Positions 1-8,818 are shown, counted from the stretch's first letter. The stretch is 64,000 bases of DNA from Clostridium grantii DSM 8605 (GCF_900129965.1 NZ_FQXM01000010.1:1-64000); one strand, 5' to 3'. Translations and numbers: made by a program. Notes: a model not told the origin generated them from the letters alone.

Positions 1-1248
1 CAAGCAAAAGAAATTGGAAGTTCAGTATTCTTTTTATTAGAAGCAAATCCAGGTCCAGGGCTTGGAATTTTATGTGCATACTATGTATTTGGTAAAGGAA
101 TGTCTAAAAACTCAGCACCAGGAGCAATAATCATACATTTCTTAGGTGGAATACACGAAATTTATTTCCCATATGTATTGATGAATCCAGTATTAATATT
201 AGCTGTAATAGCTGGGGGAGCAAGTGGAGTACTTACATTCACATTATTAGGAGCAGGATTAGTAGCAGCAGCATCACCAGGAAGTATATTCGCTATAATG
301 CTTATGACACCAAAAGGTGGATTAATACCAGTACTTGCAGGGATAGTAGTAGCAGCAGTGGTATCTTTCTTAGTGGCTGGATTCTTCATTAAAAGAGGAA
401 AAGGTAATGACGAAGAATTAGAAGAAGCAAAAGCTAAAATGGTAGATTTAAAAGGTAAAGAATCTTCAGTTGTTAAAATAACAAAAGATATCAAAAAAAT
501 AGTATTTGCTTGTGATGCAGGAATGGGTTCAAGTGCAATGGGAGCATCTAAATTAAGATCAAAATTAAATAAAGTTGGATTAAATATAACGGTAGTTAAT
601 AATGCTATTAACGAAATACCAGCGGATGCAGATTTAGTAATTAGCCATGAATCTTTGACTTCAAGAGCTAAAACAAATGCACCCACTGCAGAACATGTAT
701 CAATAACTGATTTCTTAACAAGCCCAGAGTATGATAAAATAGTTGAAAGATTAAGTTCATTAAATAGTGGAAATAAAGAAGTAGTTGCTGAAGATAAATC
801 AAAAATGGTAGAAACAGAAAATACAGTATTGAGAAAAGAAAATATTAAATTAAATATAAAAAGCACAGATAAATATGAGGCAATTAAAATGGCAGGTAAG
901 CTATTAGTTGAGGGTGGTTATGTAGAAGAGCCTTACATTGATGCAATGCTACAAAGAGAAGAAATTGTTACAACTTATATAGGTAACAACTTAGCAATTC
1001 CTCATGGAATAGGAGAAGCTAAAAAATACATTAAAAAATCAGGAGTTGTTGTGTTACAATACCCAGAAGGAGTTTCCTTTGGAGATGGAAACATTGCAAA
1101 TCTAGTTATAGGTATAGCTGGCATAGGTGATGAGCATTTAGTGATTTTATCTAATATTGCCACTGCATTAGAAGATGAATCTGATGTGAAAAAATTAATA
1201 GAAACTAACGATGCTGATTTAATATATAAAACTTTTGTAAATATGTAG
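1..1248 (+). CDS. mtlA: PTS mannitol-type EIICBA permease, 5' end missing
   Basis: Membrane permease of the phosphotransferase system that takes up and phosphorylates a hexitol, most like MtlA. The frame is open from base 1, so the N-terminal membrane part lies outside the window. Visible in order: the end of the EIIC domain with the family motifs NPGPGLG and GGIHEIYFPYVLMNP, then EIIB with the phosphocysteine loop ACDAGMGSS (Cys codon at 511-513), then a C-terminal EIIA with the phosphohistidine in IPHG (His codon at 1003-1005). The C-B-A fusion is as in Escherichia coli MtlA. It leads an operon with a 1-phosphofructokinase and a SorE-like dehydrogenase 17 bases or less apart, and no mtlD is seen here. 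True substrate could be mannitol or another hexitol. Confidence 0.93.
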   Translation, partial: QAKEIGSSVFFLLEANPGPGLGILCAYYVFGKGMSKNSAPGAIIIHFLGGIHEIYFPYVLMNPVLILAVIAGGASGVLTFTLLGAGLVAAASPGSIFAIMLMTPKGGLIPVLAGIVVAAVVSFLVAGFFIKRGKGNDEELEEAKAKMVDLKGKESSVVKITKDIKKIVFACDAGMGSSAMGASKLRSKLNKVGLNITVVNNAINEIPADADLVISHESLTSRAKTNAPTAEHVSITDFLTSPEYDKIVERLSSLNSGNKEVVAEDKSKMVETENTVLRKENIKLNIKSTDKYEAIKMAGKLLVEGGYVEEPYIDAMLQREEIVTTYIGNNLAIPHGIGEAKKYIKKSGVVVLQYPEGVSFGDGNIANLVIGIAGIGDEHLVILSNIATALEDESDVKKLIETNDADLIYKTFVNM

Positions 1249-1265
1249 TTCTAGGAGGTAATAAA

Positions 1266-2195
1266 ATGATTGTTACAGTTACTTTAAATCCTGCATTAGA
1301 TAAAACAATGGAAATAGATGATTTTAATTTAGAAAAAATCAATAGAGAAAAAAGATCTAGAGTAGATGCAGGTGGTAAAGGAATAAATGTTTCTAAAGTT
1401 ATAAAATCTCTTGGCGGCGAAAGTTTAGCAACTGGATTTATAGCGGGTAATGCAGGAAACTTTATAAAACAACAACTAGATAGCTTTGGAATACAAAATA
1501 ATTTTGTTATAACTCAAGGAGAAACAAGAACAAATCTTAAAGTTGTAGATTTAAAAAATAAAACATATACAGACATTAATGAGAATGGACCTTTTATTTC
1601 AGAAGAAGAGTTGTTTAACGCTGAGAAAAAAGTTCAAGATTCTATAAATGAAGAATCTGTATTGGTTCTTTCAGGGAGCATACCTAAAAACTTAAGTAAT
1701 AAAGTATATTTTAATATGATAACGAAAGCAAAAGAAAAAGGGGCAAAAGTTATTATAGATGCTGATGGAGATTTACTAAAAGAAAGCATTAAAGCTGGAC
1801 CATATTTAGTAAAACCTAATATTGATGAATTAGAACGATTATATGGTGTAAAATTAAATACAACAGATGAAGTTATAGAGTGTGCTAAAAAGTTGTTTGA
1901 CTTTGGTGTAGAGCTTGTAGTTGTTTCCTTAGGTGGAGATGGATCAATATTTATTACAAGAGAGAAAACTTTAATAGTTGAACCAATTAAAGTAGATGTT
2001 AAAAGTACTGTTGGTGCTGGAGATTCAATGGTAGCAGCGTTAGCATTATCATTAGATAAAAACTATCCTTTTGATGAGGTGGTAAGATTATCTGTTGCAG
2101 CAGGAACAGCAGCTGTTATGATGGAGGGTACACAAGCACCAGAATATGAAGATATAATAAGAATTTCAAAAGAAGTAGAATATAAATATATTTAA
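1266..2195 (+). CDS. fruK: 1-phosphofructokinase (PfkB family)
   Basis: Cytoplasmic sugar-phosphate kinase of the PfkB/ribokinase family, best matching FruK, which turns fructose 1-phosphate into fructose 1,6-bisphosphate; tagatose-6-phosphate kinase is the nearest alternative. 309 residues, the usual length. It opens with MIVTVTLNPALDKT, has the glycine-rich GGKGINVSK loop near residues 37-45, and the ATP-binding/catalytic GAGDS motif with the base Asp at residue 253. The start follows TAGGAGG at good spacing. It lies 17 bases after the EIICBA gene and 14 before the dehydrogenase start, so the three are surely co-transcribed. Its presence suggests that the pathway passes through a ketose 1-phosphate. 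Confidence 0.9.
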   Translation: MIVTVTLNPALDKTMEIDDFNLEKINREKRSRVDAGGKGINVSKVIKSLGGESLATGFIAGNAGNFIKQQLDSFGIQNNFVITQGETRTNLKVVDLKNKTYTDINENGPFISEEELFNAEKKVQDSINEESVLVLSGSIPKNLSNKVYFNMITKAKEKGAKVIIDADGDLLKESIKAGPYLVKPNIDELERLYGVKLNTTDEVIECAKKLFDFGVELVVVSLGGDGSIFITREKTLIVEPIKVDVKSTVGAGDSMVAALALSLDKNYPFDEVVRLSVAAGTAAVMMEGTQAPEYEDIIRISKEVEYKYI

Positions 2196-2209
2196 GGAGA
2201 ATGATAAAA

Positions 2210-3463
2210 ATGAAAACAAGAGCAGCTAGAATACATGGAAAAAATGATATAAGAGTACAAGAATTTGAATTACCAGAAATAAAGGATGATGAAATTTTAA
2301 CTAAAGTTATTTCAAATAGTATTTGTATGTCAACATACAAAGCGGCAAAACTTGGTTCAGAGCATAAAAGAGTACCAGAAGATATTGCAGAAAACCCAGT
2401 TATTACAGGACATGAATTTTCAGGAGAAATAGTTCAAGTAGGAGCTAAATGGCAAGATCAATTTAAACCAGGGGATAAATTTGCGGTTCAACCTGCATTA
2501 AACTATTTAGGTAGTCCATATTCACCGGGATATTCATATAAATATTTTGGAGGAAATGCAACTTATACAATACTTCCTCATGAGTGTATGGAACTTGGAT
2601 GTTTATTAAAATATGAAGGAGAATCTTTTGCAGATGCTTCTTTAGCAGAGCCAATGTCATGTATCATAGGAGCATTCCATGCAAATTATCATACAAAAGA
2701 CTTCGTATATGAGCATTTCATGGGAATAAAAGAAGGTGGTAAACTTGCCCTTTTAGCATCAGCTGGTCCTATGGGTATGGGGGCTATAGATTATATAATT
2801 CACTGTGATAGAAAGCCTAGTTTGTTAGTTGTATCAGATATAGATGCAGCTAGATTGAAAAGAGCAGAAAGTATTTTAACAGTGGAGGAAGCAAAGAGAA
2901 ATGGAGTTGAGCTTCACTATGTAAACACAAATGAAGTAGAGAATGGTGAAGAGTATTTAATGGAACTTACAAATGGAGAAGGGTATGATGATGTATTTGT
3001 ATATGCACCAGTAAAACCAGTTGTAGAAATGGGTGGAAATATTCTTGGAAGAGATGGTTGTTTAAACTTCTTCGCAGGCCCTACAGATAATAAATTCTCA
3101 GCTAGTTTTAATTTCTATAATGTACATTATGCATCAACTCACATAGCAGGAACAAGTGGTGGAAGCACAGGGGATATGATTGAGTCTTTAGAGATGACAG
3201 CAAAAGGCACAATAAACCCAGCTGTTATGGTAACGCATATTGGTGGATTAGAGGCTGTTCCAGAAACTATTTTAAATCTACCTAATATTCCAGGTGGGAA
3301 AAAACTTATTTATCCACATATAGATATGGAGTTAACAGCTATTGATGATTTCGAAGAAAAAGGTAATGCTGATGAAAGATTTAAAGCTTTAAGTGAAATA
3401 GTAAAAGCTAATAAAGGGCTTTGGTGTTTAGAAGCTGAGAAATATGTTATAGCTAATTTTTAG
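2210..3463 (+). CDS. zinc-binding MDR dehydrogenase, L-sorbose-1-phosphate reductase-like
   Basis: Medium-chain dehydrogenase resembling SorE, which interconverts a ketose 1-phosphate and a hexitol phosphate with a nicotinamide cofactor. Catalytic zinc ligands are visible as Cys39, His68-Glu69 and Glu147; the four-cysteine structural zinc loop of classical alcohol dehydrogenases is absent. The Rossmann region follows near residue 180 (LLASAGPMGMGA). An in-frame ATG exists at 2201, but the Shine-Dalgarno AAGGAG at 2194-2199 ends one base before it, so the ATG at 2210 is preferred, giving 417 residues. Third gene of the PTS operon. Family assignment is firm; the exact substrate is inferred from context (see findings). 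Confidence 0.82.
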   Translation: MKTRAARIHGKNDIRVQEFELPEIKDDEILTKVISNSICMSTYKAAKLGSEHKRVPEDIAENPVITGHEFSGEIVQVGAKWQDQFKPGDKFAVQPALNYLGSPYSPGYSYKYFGGNATYTILPHECMELGCLLKYEGESFADASLAEPMSCIIGAFHANYHTKDFVYEHFMGIKEGGKLALLASAGPMGMGAIDYIIHCDRKPSLLVVSDIDAARLKRAESILTVEEAKRNGVELHYVNTNEVENGEEYLMELTNGEGYDDVFVYAPVKPVVEMGGNILGRDGCLNFFAGPTDNKFSASFNFYNVHYASTHIAGTSGGSTGDMIESLEMTAKGTINPAVMVTHIGGLEAVPETILNLPNIPGGKKLIYPHIDMELTAIDDFEEKGNADERFKALSEIVKANKGLWCLEAEKYVIANF

Positions 3464-3476
3464 TAAAATATAAAAT

Positions 3477-3510
3477 AAGCGGAACAGATAATTGAATATC
3501 TGTTCCGCTT
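3477..3510. terminator. bidirectional intrinsic terminator
   Basis: Perfect 14-bp stem: AAGCGGAACAGATA at 3477-3490 pairs with 3497-3510 around a 6-base loop, followed by a T-rich run; the complement also ends in an AT-rich tract. It sits between two convergent genes and can serve both. Confidence 0.85.
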
Positions 3511-3523
3511 TTATTATGTAGTA

Positions 3524-4222
3524 TTATTTGTTTGGGATTAAAGTTTCTTCTATTTCAGTTAAAAAGTCTTTTGAATTATACATTATAGCATATGCACCTA
3601 CACTAAAAACAAAGAAAGTTGTATATTGAGGATATATAGATAAAATCAAAATTTGAGCAACAACAATAATTATGTTTAGTATTGAGTGTTTAATTCTTTT
3701 GAAGCTATAAAAAAATGATAATTTTAAAAGATCTTTTGTATTAAAATAAAATCTTGATATTATAGGGAACATAGTTAATGATATAAATAAAATAATAATT
3801 ATAAAGCTTAAAAATATATTTGATAAAAATGCAGGCAAATTATTTGCATTAATTAAACTTATATCAAAATACAAAAGCTCTATTAATAAAACAATTAATC
3901 CCCATAGTAAAAAGGATTGCTTAAAGCTGTTTTTATAAAACTTAAAAAAACTTTTTGTTAAAGAAATATCTTTATCTCTTATAAGTTTACCCATGGTAGA
4001 ATAAAGAGCTGTAAGAGAGGGTCCTATTGTAATAGTTGAAGCAATAAAAATTGGAATATACCCTTCTGTAACAACTAATGACCCAAAAGTAAGCATAAAA
4101 ATAAATGGAATGTTAAGTAGTATAAAATAGACATTTGAGACAAAAATCCATGAAAAATAATTTGTAATAACATAAAGAATGTTATCGTCAAATTGTTTTG
4201 AGTTTTGGTTAAATAAGCTCAT
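3524..4222 (-). CDS. DUF624 (YesL-like) membrane protein
   Basis: Integral membrane protein of the YesL/DUF624 family, of unknown biochemical role; relatives are often near carbohydrate uptake genes. About 232 residues with five to six hydrophobic segments: residues around 20-50, 60-85, 105-130, 135-160, 180-200 and 205-220. The LYSTMGKLIRDKD stretch after the second or third segment is typical of the family. A TTG twelve bases upstream is in frame, but the ATG at 4222 has GGAG six bases before it and is preferred. Convergent with the PTS operon; downstream of, and possibly co-transcribed with, the membrane protein at 4260-4763. Confidence 0.8.
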   Translation of the reverse strand: MSLFNQNSKQFDDNILYVITNYFSWIFVSNVYFILLNIPFIFMLTFGSLVVTEGYIPIFIASTITIGPSLTALYSTMGKLIRDKDISLTKSFFKFYKNSFKQSFLLWGLIVLLIELLYFDISLINANNLPAFLSNIFLSFIIIILFISLTMFPIISRFYFNTKDLLKLSFFYSFKRIKHSILNIIIVVAQILILSIYPQYTTFFVFSVGAYAIMYNSKDFLTEIEETLIPNK

Positions 4223-4259
4223 AGGTTGCTCCAATCTATATTACTGAAAAGTAATATAA

Positions 4260-4763
4260 TTAAAATTTAAATTTTGAAAAACGTTGTATCATTAGGGTTA
4301 CCAAATAATCATAAGCCATAAATAATAGTTGGGCAAGAATAATGGAAACCACTAAATAAGTTGTTAAGTATTTAATATCAATCATAGTAGCAAAAAACTG
4401 TTTGTATAATAAAATCAAAATAACTAAAACAATATTAAAATAAACCAATTTGAGAAATATTTCAATAGGGACTTTTCTTATTTTTTCAATAAGAAATTTT
4501 ATAAATCCATAAGCTCCAAAAAAAAGTATATATAGTATACTTATACCTTTTAAAGGCAACAAAAATAAGCTTAAAAGACTTATGGCAGAATATATAATAA
4601 CACTTGTTCTGAAGTTGAGATTTATTATTGCTATTGGTATTAAAAAAGAAGCAACAACAATAAAGGACAACTTATTCGTTGGCATAATTGAACTAAAGTA
4701 TAGCAGTATAATACTTAGGGCTGTAATCATACCGCCTTTTGCCATGTTAGATGCTTTATTCAT
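4260..4763 (-). CDS. uncharacterized small integral membrane protein
   Basis: Not assigned to a named family. About 167 residues with five to six hydrophobic segments almost end to end, beginning MNKASNMAKGGMITALS. The short N-terminal tail and A/G-rich first helix resemble substrate-binding S components of energy-coupling transporters, but no diagnostic motif is visible. The ATG at 4763 is preceded by TAAAGGAG nine bases away. It starts 14 bases after the J-domain gene ends and so belongs to the same minus-strand transcript as the J-domain and DUF5685 genes. Confidence 0.7.
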   Translation of the reverse strand: MNKASNMAKGGMITALSIILLYFSSIMPTNKLSFIVVASFLIPIAIINLNFRTSVIIYSAISLLSLFLLPLKGISILYILFFGAYGFIKFLIEKIRKVPIEIFLKLVYFNIVLVILILLYKQFFATMIDIKYLTTYLVVSIILAQLLFMAYDYLVTLMIQRFSKFKF

Positions 4764-4777
4764 ATAGAAGGACTCCT

Positions 4778-5401
4778 TTAACAACAGCCTATTAAATCGC
4801 CACCAAAGCATTCACAGAAGGTATCTAAACACCATAAGTTCATGCAAATATTACAGAAATCAGGATCTCCACCACGGTTACCATAGTATTGTTGTCTGTA
4901 GGAATTATTTTTAGTATTTATAAAATTCAATGTATCTCTATACTCTTGATTGGAAGGAGACATTTTAGAAGCTGTTGATACATATCTAAAACCTGCATCT
5001 TGCCAACCTTTTTGAATATAAAGTAGTCCCATCAAATAATTCCACTCAGCATCATGAATTTTTATTTTATTTAAAGTTTGTTCTGCAGCGGATAGATTTC
5101 CAGAACGTATATCCATTCTTATTTTGTTATAATCATATCCAGAAGAACCATTGCCGGAATTTTGTGATGAAGAATAATTATTTGAAGAGTTGTTTTTAGA
5201 GGAATTATTAGTAGAACTATTTTTTTCTAAATAATCATAGGCTTCATTTAGTTCTCTCATTTTTTCTTCGGCTAAATCTTTTAGTGGATTATCACCATAT
5301 TGGTCGGGATGATATTTTCTTGCTTGTTGTCTATAAGCTTTCTTAATTTCGTCCATGGATGCATTTTCTTTGACACCTATCACTTCATAGGGATTTCTCA
5401 T
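4778..5401 (-). CDS. J-domain (DnaJ-type) co-chaperone with Cys-rich tail
   Basis: Predicted co-chaperone that would stimulate a DnaK-type Hsp70. Residues 1-60 form a J domain with the essential HPD at 31-33. A Ser/Asn-rich linker covers about residues 61-88 (SSTNNSSKNNSS and so on). Residues 95-165 look like a short helical-repeat (TPR-like) region. The tail carries seven or so cysteines in CNICMNLWC and CECFGG, which may bind metal or be palmitoyl-like membrane-proximal; this is unproven. It lacks the G/F region and the zinc fingers of true DnaJ, so it is a specialised J protein. It overlaps the DUF5685 gene by 17 bases, which implies tight coupling. Confidence 0.88.
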   Translation of the reverse strand: MRNPYEVIGVKENASMDEIKKAYRQQARKYHPDQYGDNPLKDLAEEKMRELNEAYDYLEKNSSTNNSSKNNSSNNYSSSQNSGNGSSGYDYNKIRMDIRSGNLSAAEQTLNKIKIHDAEWNYLMGLLYIQKGWQDAGFRYVSTASKMSPSNQEYRDTLNFINTKNNSYRQQYYGNRGGDPDFCNICMNLWCLDTFCECFGGDLIGCC

Positions 5402-6266
5402 TATTTTCTACTCTCCTTTTAAATACTATGTCCATTTTCTCAGGTAATCCAAAGAGAAGGATATTTTCTATTAGCAATTTATTTTTTTCTATGGGTAAAT
5501 TACAAAAATACTCATAGCAACTTCTAGCACAATCACAAAGTAATACGTCAATTCTATTTTCAATTTTAATTTTAAAATCTTGAAATAATAGATTATTCTT
5601 ATTTAAACTAGCTTCAATAGCATTAAATTTTTTCAAAGCCATATCTTTTTCTAAATCATCAAAAGCATCAATTATATAAATCCATTTTCCTAAATTATAC
5701 CCAAGCCAATAAAGATCAAATTTAATATCTATATCTTCTGCATAATTTGAAATTATATAAGCTGTTAAGTCAGCAAAAGGATGAGATAACTCATCTAATA
5801 AAGAAGCATCAATTTTGGACTCGAGGTTATCAAGTTCCTTTAGTCTTTTCTCAATAAAATTTAATTGATTAATTTTTTGCGTATCTGACGTTTTTATATA
5901 TCTTTGTAAAAAACCAGCTTTTATTTTGGCTTTTATAGATTTATCATCATTAAAGTCATCCAGTAATTTATAATAAAGTAAAGCAACATTACAAAAGGCG
6001 GCATAATCGATTGCGGTAGAGTCCACAACTTTTACTCTAGTTTTTAAAGGATGTGCAATACATCTATTCTTGATATAAGTATTTTTAGTATTAGCTAATG
6101 AATCCAGTAGAATAGCTAAAAAGGTCATATCATAGTTTAATGCCAATCTTGGAAGCTCACCAAATTGATTTTTTATAGAAATACACAAACCACAATAGTA
6201 AGCCTTGAATTTTTCGTAATCTTTTATCTTTAGTTCCATTTTACATGGTATTACATATCCGAACAA
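5385..6266 (-). CDS. DUF5685 family protein with two Asp-rich motifs
   Basis: Conserved clostridial-type protein of unknown function, recognised by its MFGYVIP start and YYCGLC motif (Cys25, Cys28). 293 residues, mostly helical. Two acidic motifs stand out: DDFNDD at 103-108 and DDLEKD at 203-208, the latter followed by KKFNA, which recalls the paired DDxxD metal sites of isoprenoid synthase folds. A cysteine cluster (CDCARSC) lies near residue 244-250. The start is TTG at 6266 with AAAGGAG about eight bases upstream. First gene of a minus-strand operon with the J-domain gene. The enzymatic idea is a hypothesis only. Confidence 0.85.
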   Translation of the reverse strand: MFGYVIPCKMELKIKDYEKFKAYYCGLCISIKNQFGELPRLALNYDMTFLAILLDSLANTKNTYIKNRCIAHPLKTRVKVVDSTAIDYAAFCNVALLYYKLLDDFNDDKSIKAKIKAGFLQRYIKTSDTQKINQLNFIEKRLKELDNLESKIDASLLDELSHPFADLTAYIISNYAEDIDIKFDLYWLGYNLGKWIYIIDAFDDLEKDMALKKFNAIEASLNKNNLLFQDFKIKIENRIDVLLCDCARSCYEYFCNLPIEKNKLLIENILLFGLPEKMDIVFKRRVENNEKSL

Positions 6267-6504
6267 TAGATTTCTCCTTTAAATATTATATTTATAAGTA
6301 ACACATATATAAATAATACTATAAAAACAACTATAAAGCATACTGATTTATTATTATTTTCGAGAATATTTATAATTTATTAATTATTTTCCAAGAGCTA
6401 TTGGTATTATAATCAATTAGTAATAAAATTATTGTATAAAAATAATAGAGATATTATAAAATTTAAATAGAGTAAATTTTTTTGAAAGTGAGGGGGATAT
6501 AAAT

Positions 6505-7548
6505 ATGAAACGTTCAATTATACATGTAGATATGGATGCTTTTTTTGCTGCAATAGAAGAAAAAGATAATCCTTCTTTAAAAGGTAAACCAGTAATTGTT
6601 GGGGGAACAGAAGAAAGAGGTGTAGTTTGTACCTGCTCCTATGAAGCTAGAAAATTTGGAGTACATTCAGCCATGCCAACTTATATTGCAAAACAAAAAT
6701 GTCCTTTTGGAATATTTGTACCCGTAAGATATGAAAGATATAAAGAAATTTCTTCTCAAATATTCGAGATTCTATTTAGTATAACAGATTTAGTAGAGCC
6801 TTTATCAATAGATGAGGCTTATCTTGATATTTCGAATATTGAAGATGAATCATTAATGATAGCAAAAAAAATAAAAAAAAAGGTAAAAGAAGAAACTGGG
6901 CTCACTATATCAGTAGGAATATCTTATAATAAGTTTTTGGCTAAACTAGCATCAGATTGGAATAAGCCGGATGGAATAAAAATTATTGAAGAAAATGAAG
7001 TTCCAGAAATTTTATTACCTTTACCTATTAGAAAAATATATGGAATAGGAGAAAAATCAACTAAAAAACTTAACGGCATAGGCATCTATACGGTAAATGA
7101 TTTGATGAAAATACCCACAGATTTGTTTGAAAGTTATTTTGGTAAATATGGACATGAAATTTATAATAGAATAAGAGGAATTGATAATAGAGAAGTAAAA
7201 ATTTCTAGAAAAGTAAAATCAATTGGTAGGGAAACAACTTTAAAACGGGATATAAATGATATAGATAAATTACAAAAATATGTAGAAAGATTTTCTAAAA
7301 ACATAGCATATTCATTGGAAAAAAGAAATTTAGCAGCAAAAACCTTAACTATAAAAACGAGAACTTCTGATTTTATAAGTCATACAAAAAGTAAGACAAT
7401 GAATGAATATTTTTATAAAGTTGAGGATATTATTATAGTAGGGGGACAAGTACTAAAAGAAATAGACTTAAACTTAGATATTAGACTCATAGGAATCAGT
7501 GTATCAAATCTTAAAGAAAAGTCTTTAGAGCAAATAAGTATGTTTTAG
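6505..7548 (+). CDS. dinB: DNA polymerase IV (Y family)
   Basis: Error-prone translesion DNA polymerase. 347 residues, a full-length DinB. The palm metal ligands are visible as Asp9 in HVDMDAFFA and Asp103-Glu104 in LSIDEAYLD. Motif YSAR-like CSYEARKFGV and the thumb helix-hairpin-helix (LPIRKIYGIGEKSTKKL, about 172-190) follow, then a little-finger domain. The C-terminus ends QISMF, a beta-clamp-binding peptide. The ATG follows GTGAGGGGG. The 238-base upstream gap is divergent from the DUF5685 operon; no clear LexA box of the GAAC-N4-GTTC type is seen there. Confidence 0.96.
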   Translation: MKRSIIHVDMDAFFAAIEEKDNPSLKGKPVIVGGTEERGVVCTCSYEARKFGVHSAMPTYIAKQKCPFGIFVPVRYERYKEISSQIFEILFSITDLVEPLSIDEAYLDISNIEDESLMIAKKIKKKVKEETGLTISVGISYNKFLAKLASDWNKPDGIKIIEENEVPEILLPLPIRKIYGIGEKSTKKLNGIGIYTVNDLMKIPTDLFESYFGKYGHEIYNRIRGIDNREVKISRKVKSIGRETTLKRDINDIDKLQKYVERFSKNIAYSLEKRNLAAKTLTIKTRTSDFISHTKSKTMNEYFYKVEDIIIVGGQVLKEIDLNLDIRLIGISVSNLKEKSLEQISMF

Positions 7549-7640
7549 AAAAATTTGATACAAATTGTTAATAAATATTATGAAACTTTTTTTGTGACTA
7601 AAACGTCTATATAAGTGAAAGAAGTTTTAGGGGGGAGTTT

Positions 7641-8000
7641 ATGTTTGAAATATTATCATTTGGTGCTTTAGTAGTAGCATTACTAATCAAATATAGTGAG
7701 GACTATCAACAATGGTTAATAGACAGTAATTTAAACAAAGAAACTAATGAAATAGTATATTTGTTCTTTAGATTTAAAAGAAGAGATAGATTTATTAAAT
7801 TTAGCTATAGAGGATACATAATATTATTTATAACTTTAGTATTTTTTTGTATTACATATCGTATAAATAAAACAGTAGTAATACCATATGTTATTTTATT
7901 AATATTATTTGTTGTTTCAGTTTTTATTTTATATACTTTAACTAAAAAGGAAGTTGCTAATTTCAGTTCTTTTATGAAAAATATAAAAAAACTCAGCTAA
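7641..8000 (+). CDS. small hypothetical membrane protein
   Basis: Unrecognised 119-residue protein. A first weak hydrophobic stretch lies at residues 4-18, two strong membrane segments at about 56-74 and 80-102, and basic residues (FRFKRRDRFIKF) precede the second, suggesting a cytoplasmic loop. Start ATG is preceded by AGGGGGGAG. A terminator follows immediately, so it is probably a monocistronic gene. Confidence 0.6.
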   Translation: MFEILSFGALVVALLIKYSEDYQQWLIDSNLNKETNEIVYLFFRFKRRDRFIKFSYRGYIILFITLVFFCITYRINKTVVIPYVILLILFVVSVFILYTLTKKEVANFSSFMKNIKKLS

Positions 8001-8039
8001 AAAGGCAATGAAAGAATATAAAAACTTTAATTGCCTTTT
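8000..8039. terminator. intrinsic terminator
   Basis: Stem AAAAGGCAAT at 8000-8009 with ATTGCCTTTT at 8030-8039, followed by T residues. It ends the small membrane-protein gene and may also stop the convergent HD-hydrolase gene on the other strand. Confidence 0.7.
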
Positions 8040-8078
8040 TATAAAAGAGGCTAATTTTATTAGCACTAATAGCAATGG

Positions 8079-8738
8079 TTAATTGACATCTTCACAATTC
8101 CATTCGTTATAAAATTCAGTAAGATAATTTTCCATAAATTCATGTCTTTTTTTAGCAATTTCTTTACCGGATGAGGTATTCATTAAATCCTTTAATTTCA
8201 ATAGTTTTTCATAAAAATGATTTACAGTGGTATTTTTAGCGTCTTTATATTGATTAAAATCATTAAATGATTTTGGTGGTATACTGGGGTTATACATTTC
8301 TCTATTTTTATTTCCACCATAAGCAAAAGTCCTAGCTATTCCTATAGCGCCAATTGCATCTAGCCTATCTGCATCTTGAACAACTTTACCTTCTATAGTG
8401 TATTGAGTTGAATCAACTGTGCCACCTTTAAAAGACAAAGTCTTAATTATAGTGCAAATTTGATCAATATAGATAGAATCAACTCCGATGCTTTCTAGCC
8501 ATTTGGAGGATATTTCTGCCCCTATATTACTATTTCCATCATGAAATTTCCAGTCAGCAATATCATGTAATAAAGCAGCTAGTTCAACTACAAAAATGTT
8601 GGCATTTTCTTTTTTAGCTATAAAAACAGCTGATTTATAAACTCTAAGTATATGCCACCAATCATGACCGGTACCCTCACCATCAAGTTTTTCTTTTACA
8701 AAGGCTTTTGTTTTTTCTATAATTAAATTTTTATCCAT
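8079..8738 (-). CDS. HD-domain phosphohydrolase (YedJ-like)
   Basis: Metal-dependent phosphohydrolase of the HD superfamily, close to YedJ-type proteins. 219 residues, single domain. Metal ligands are visible: the first His in GHDWWHILRV, the His-Asp pair in LLHDIADW, and the Asp in DADRLDAIGAIGIAR, which is characteristic of this subgroup. Substrate is unknown, likely a nucleotide. The start ATG follows AAAGGAG. Single gene; convergent with the membrane protein upstream of it in the window. Confidence 0.85.
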   Translation of the reverse strand: MDKNLIIEKTKAFVKEKLDGEGTGHDWWHILRVYKSAVFIAKKENANIFVVELAALLHDIADWKFHDGNSNIGAEISSKWLESIGVDSIYIDQICTIIKTLSFKGGTVDSTQYTIEGKVVQDADRLDAIGAIGIARTFAYGGNKNREMYNPSIPPKSFNDFNQYKDAKNTTVNHFYEKLLKLKDLMNTSSGKEIAKKRHEFMENYLTEFYNEWNCEDVN

Positions 8739-8784
8739 ATTTTCTCCTTTTAAATTAAGTTTAGTATATTATAGTATATCATAG

Positions 8785-8818
8785 TATAGTTATCCTAGTT
8801 CAACTATTAATTTATACG
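8785..8818 (+). repeat. half copy of the 104-bp hairpin repeat
   Basis: 34 bases (TATAGTTATCCTAGTTCAAC... to TTTATACG) match the left third of the repeats at 22781 and 34527 with few differences; the right part is missing. Located in the gap between the HD hydrolase and the nitroreductase. Confidence 0.6.

Noticed and set aside
162..866. Long minus-strand reading frame opposite the EIICBA gene
   Set aside because: Antisense shadow of a strongly recognised coding region; no ribosome site or protein family.
6267..6504. LexA/SOS box before dinB
   Set aside because: No GAAC-N4-GTTC type site could be found in the gap; AT-rich sequence only.
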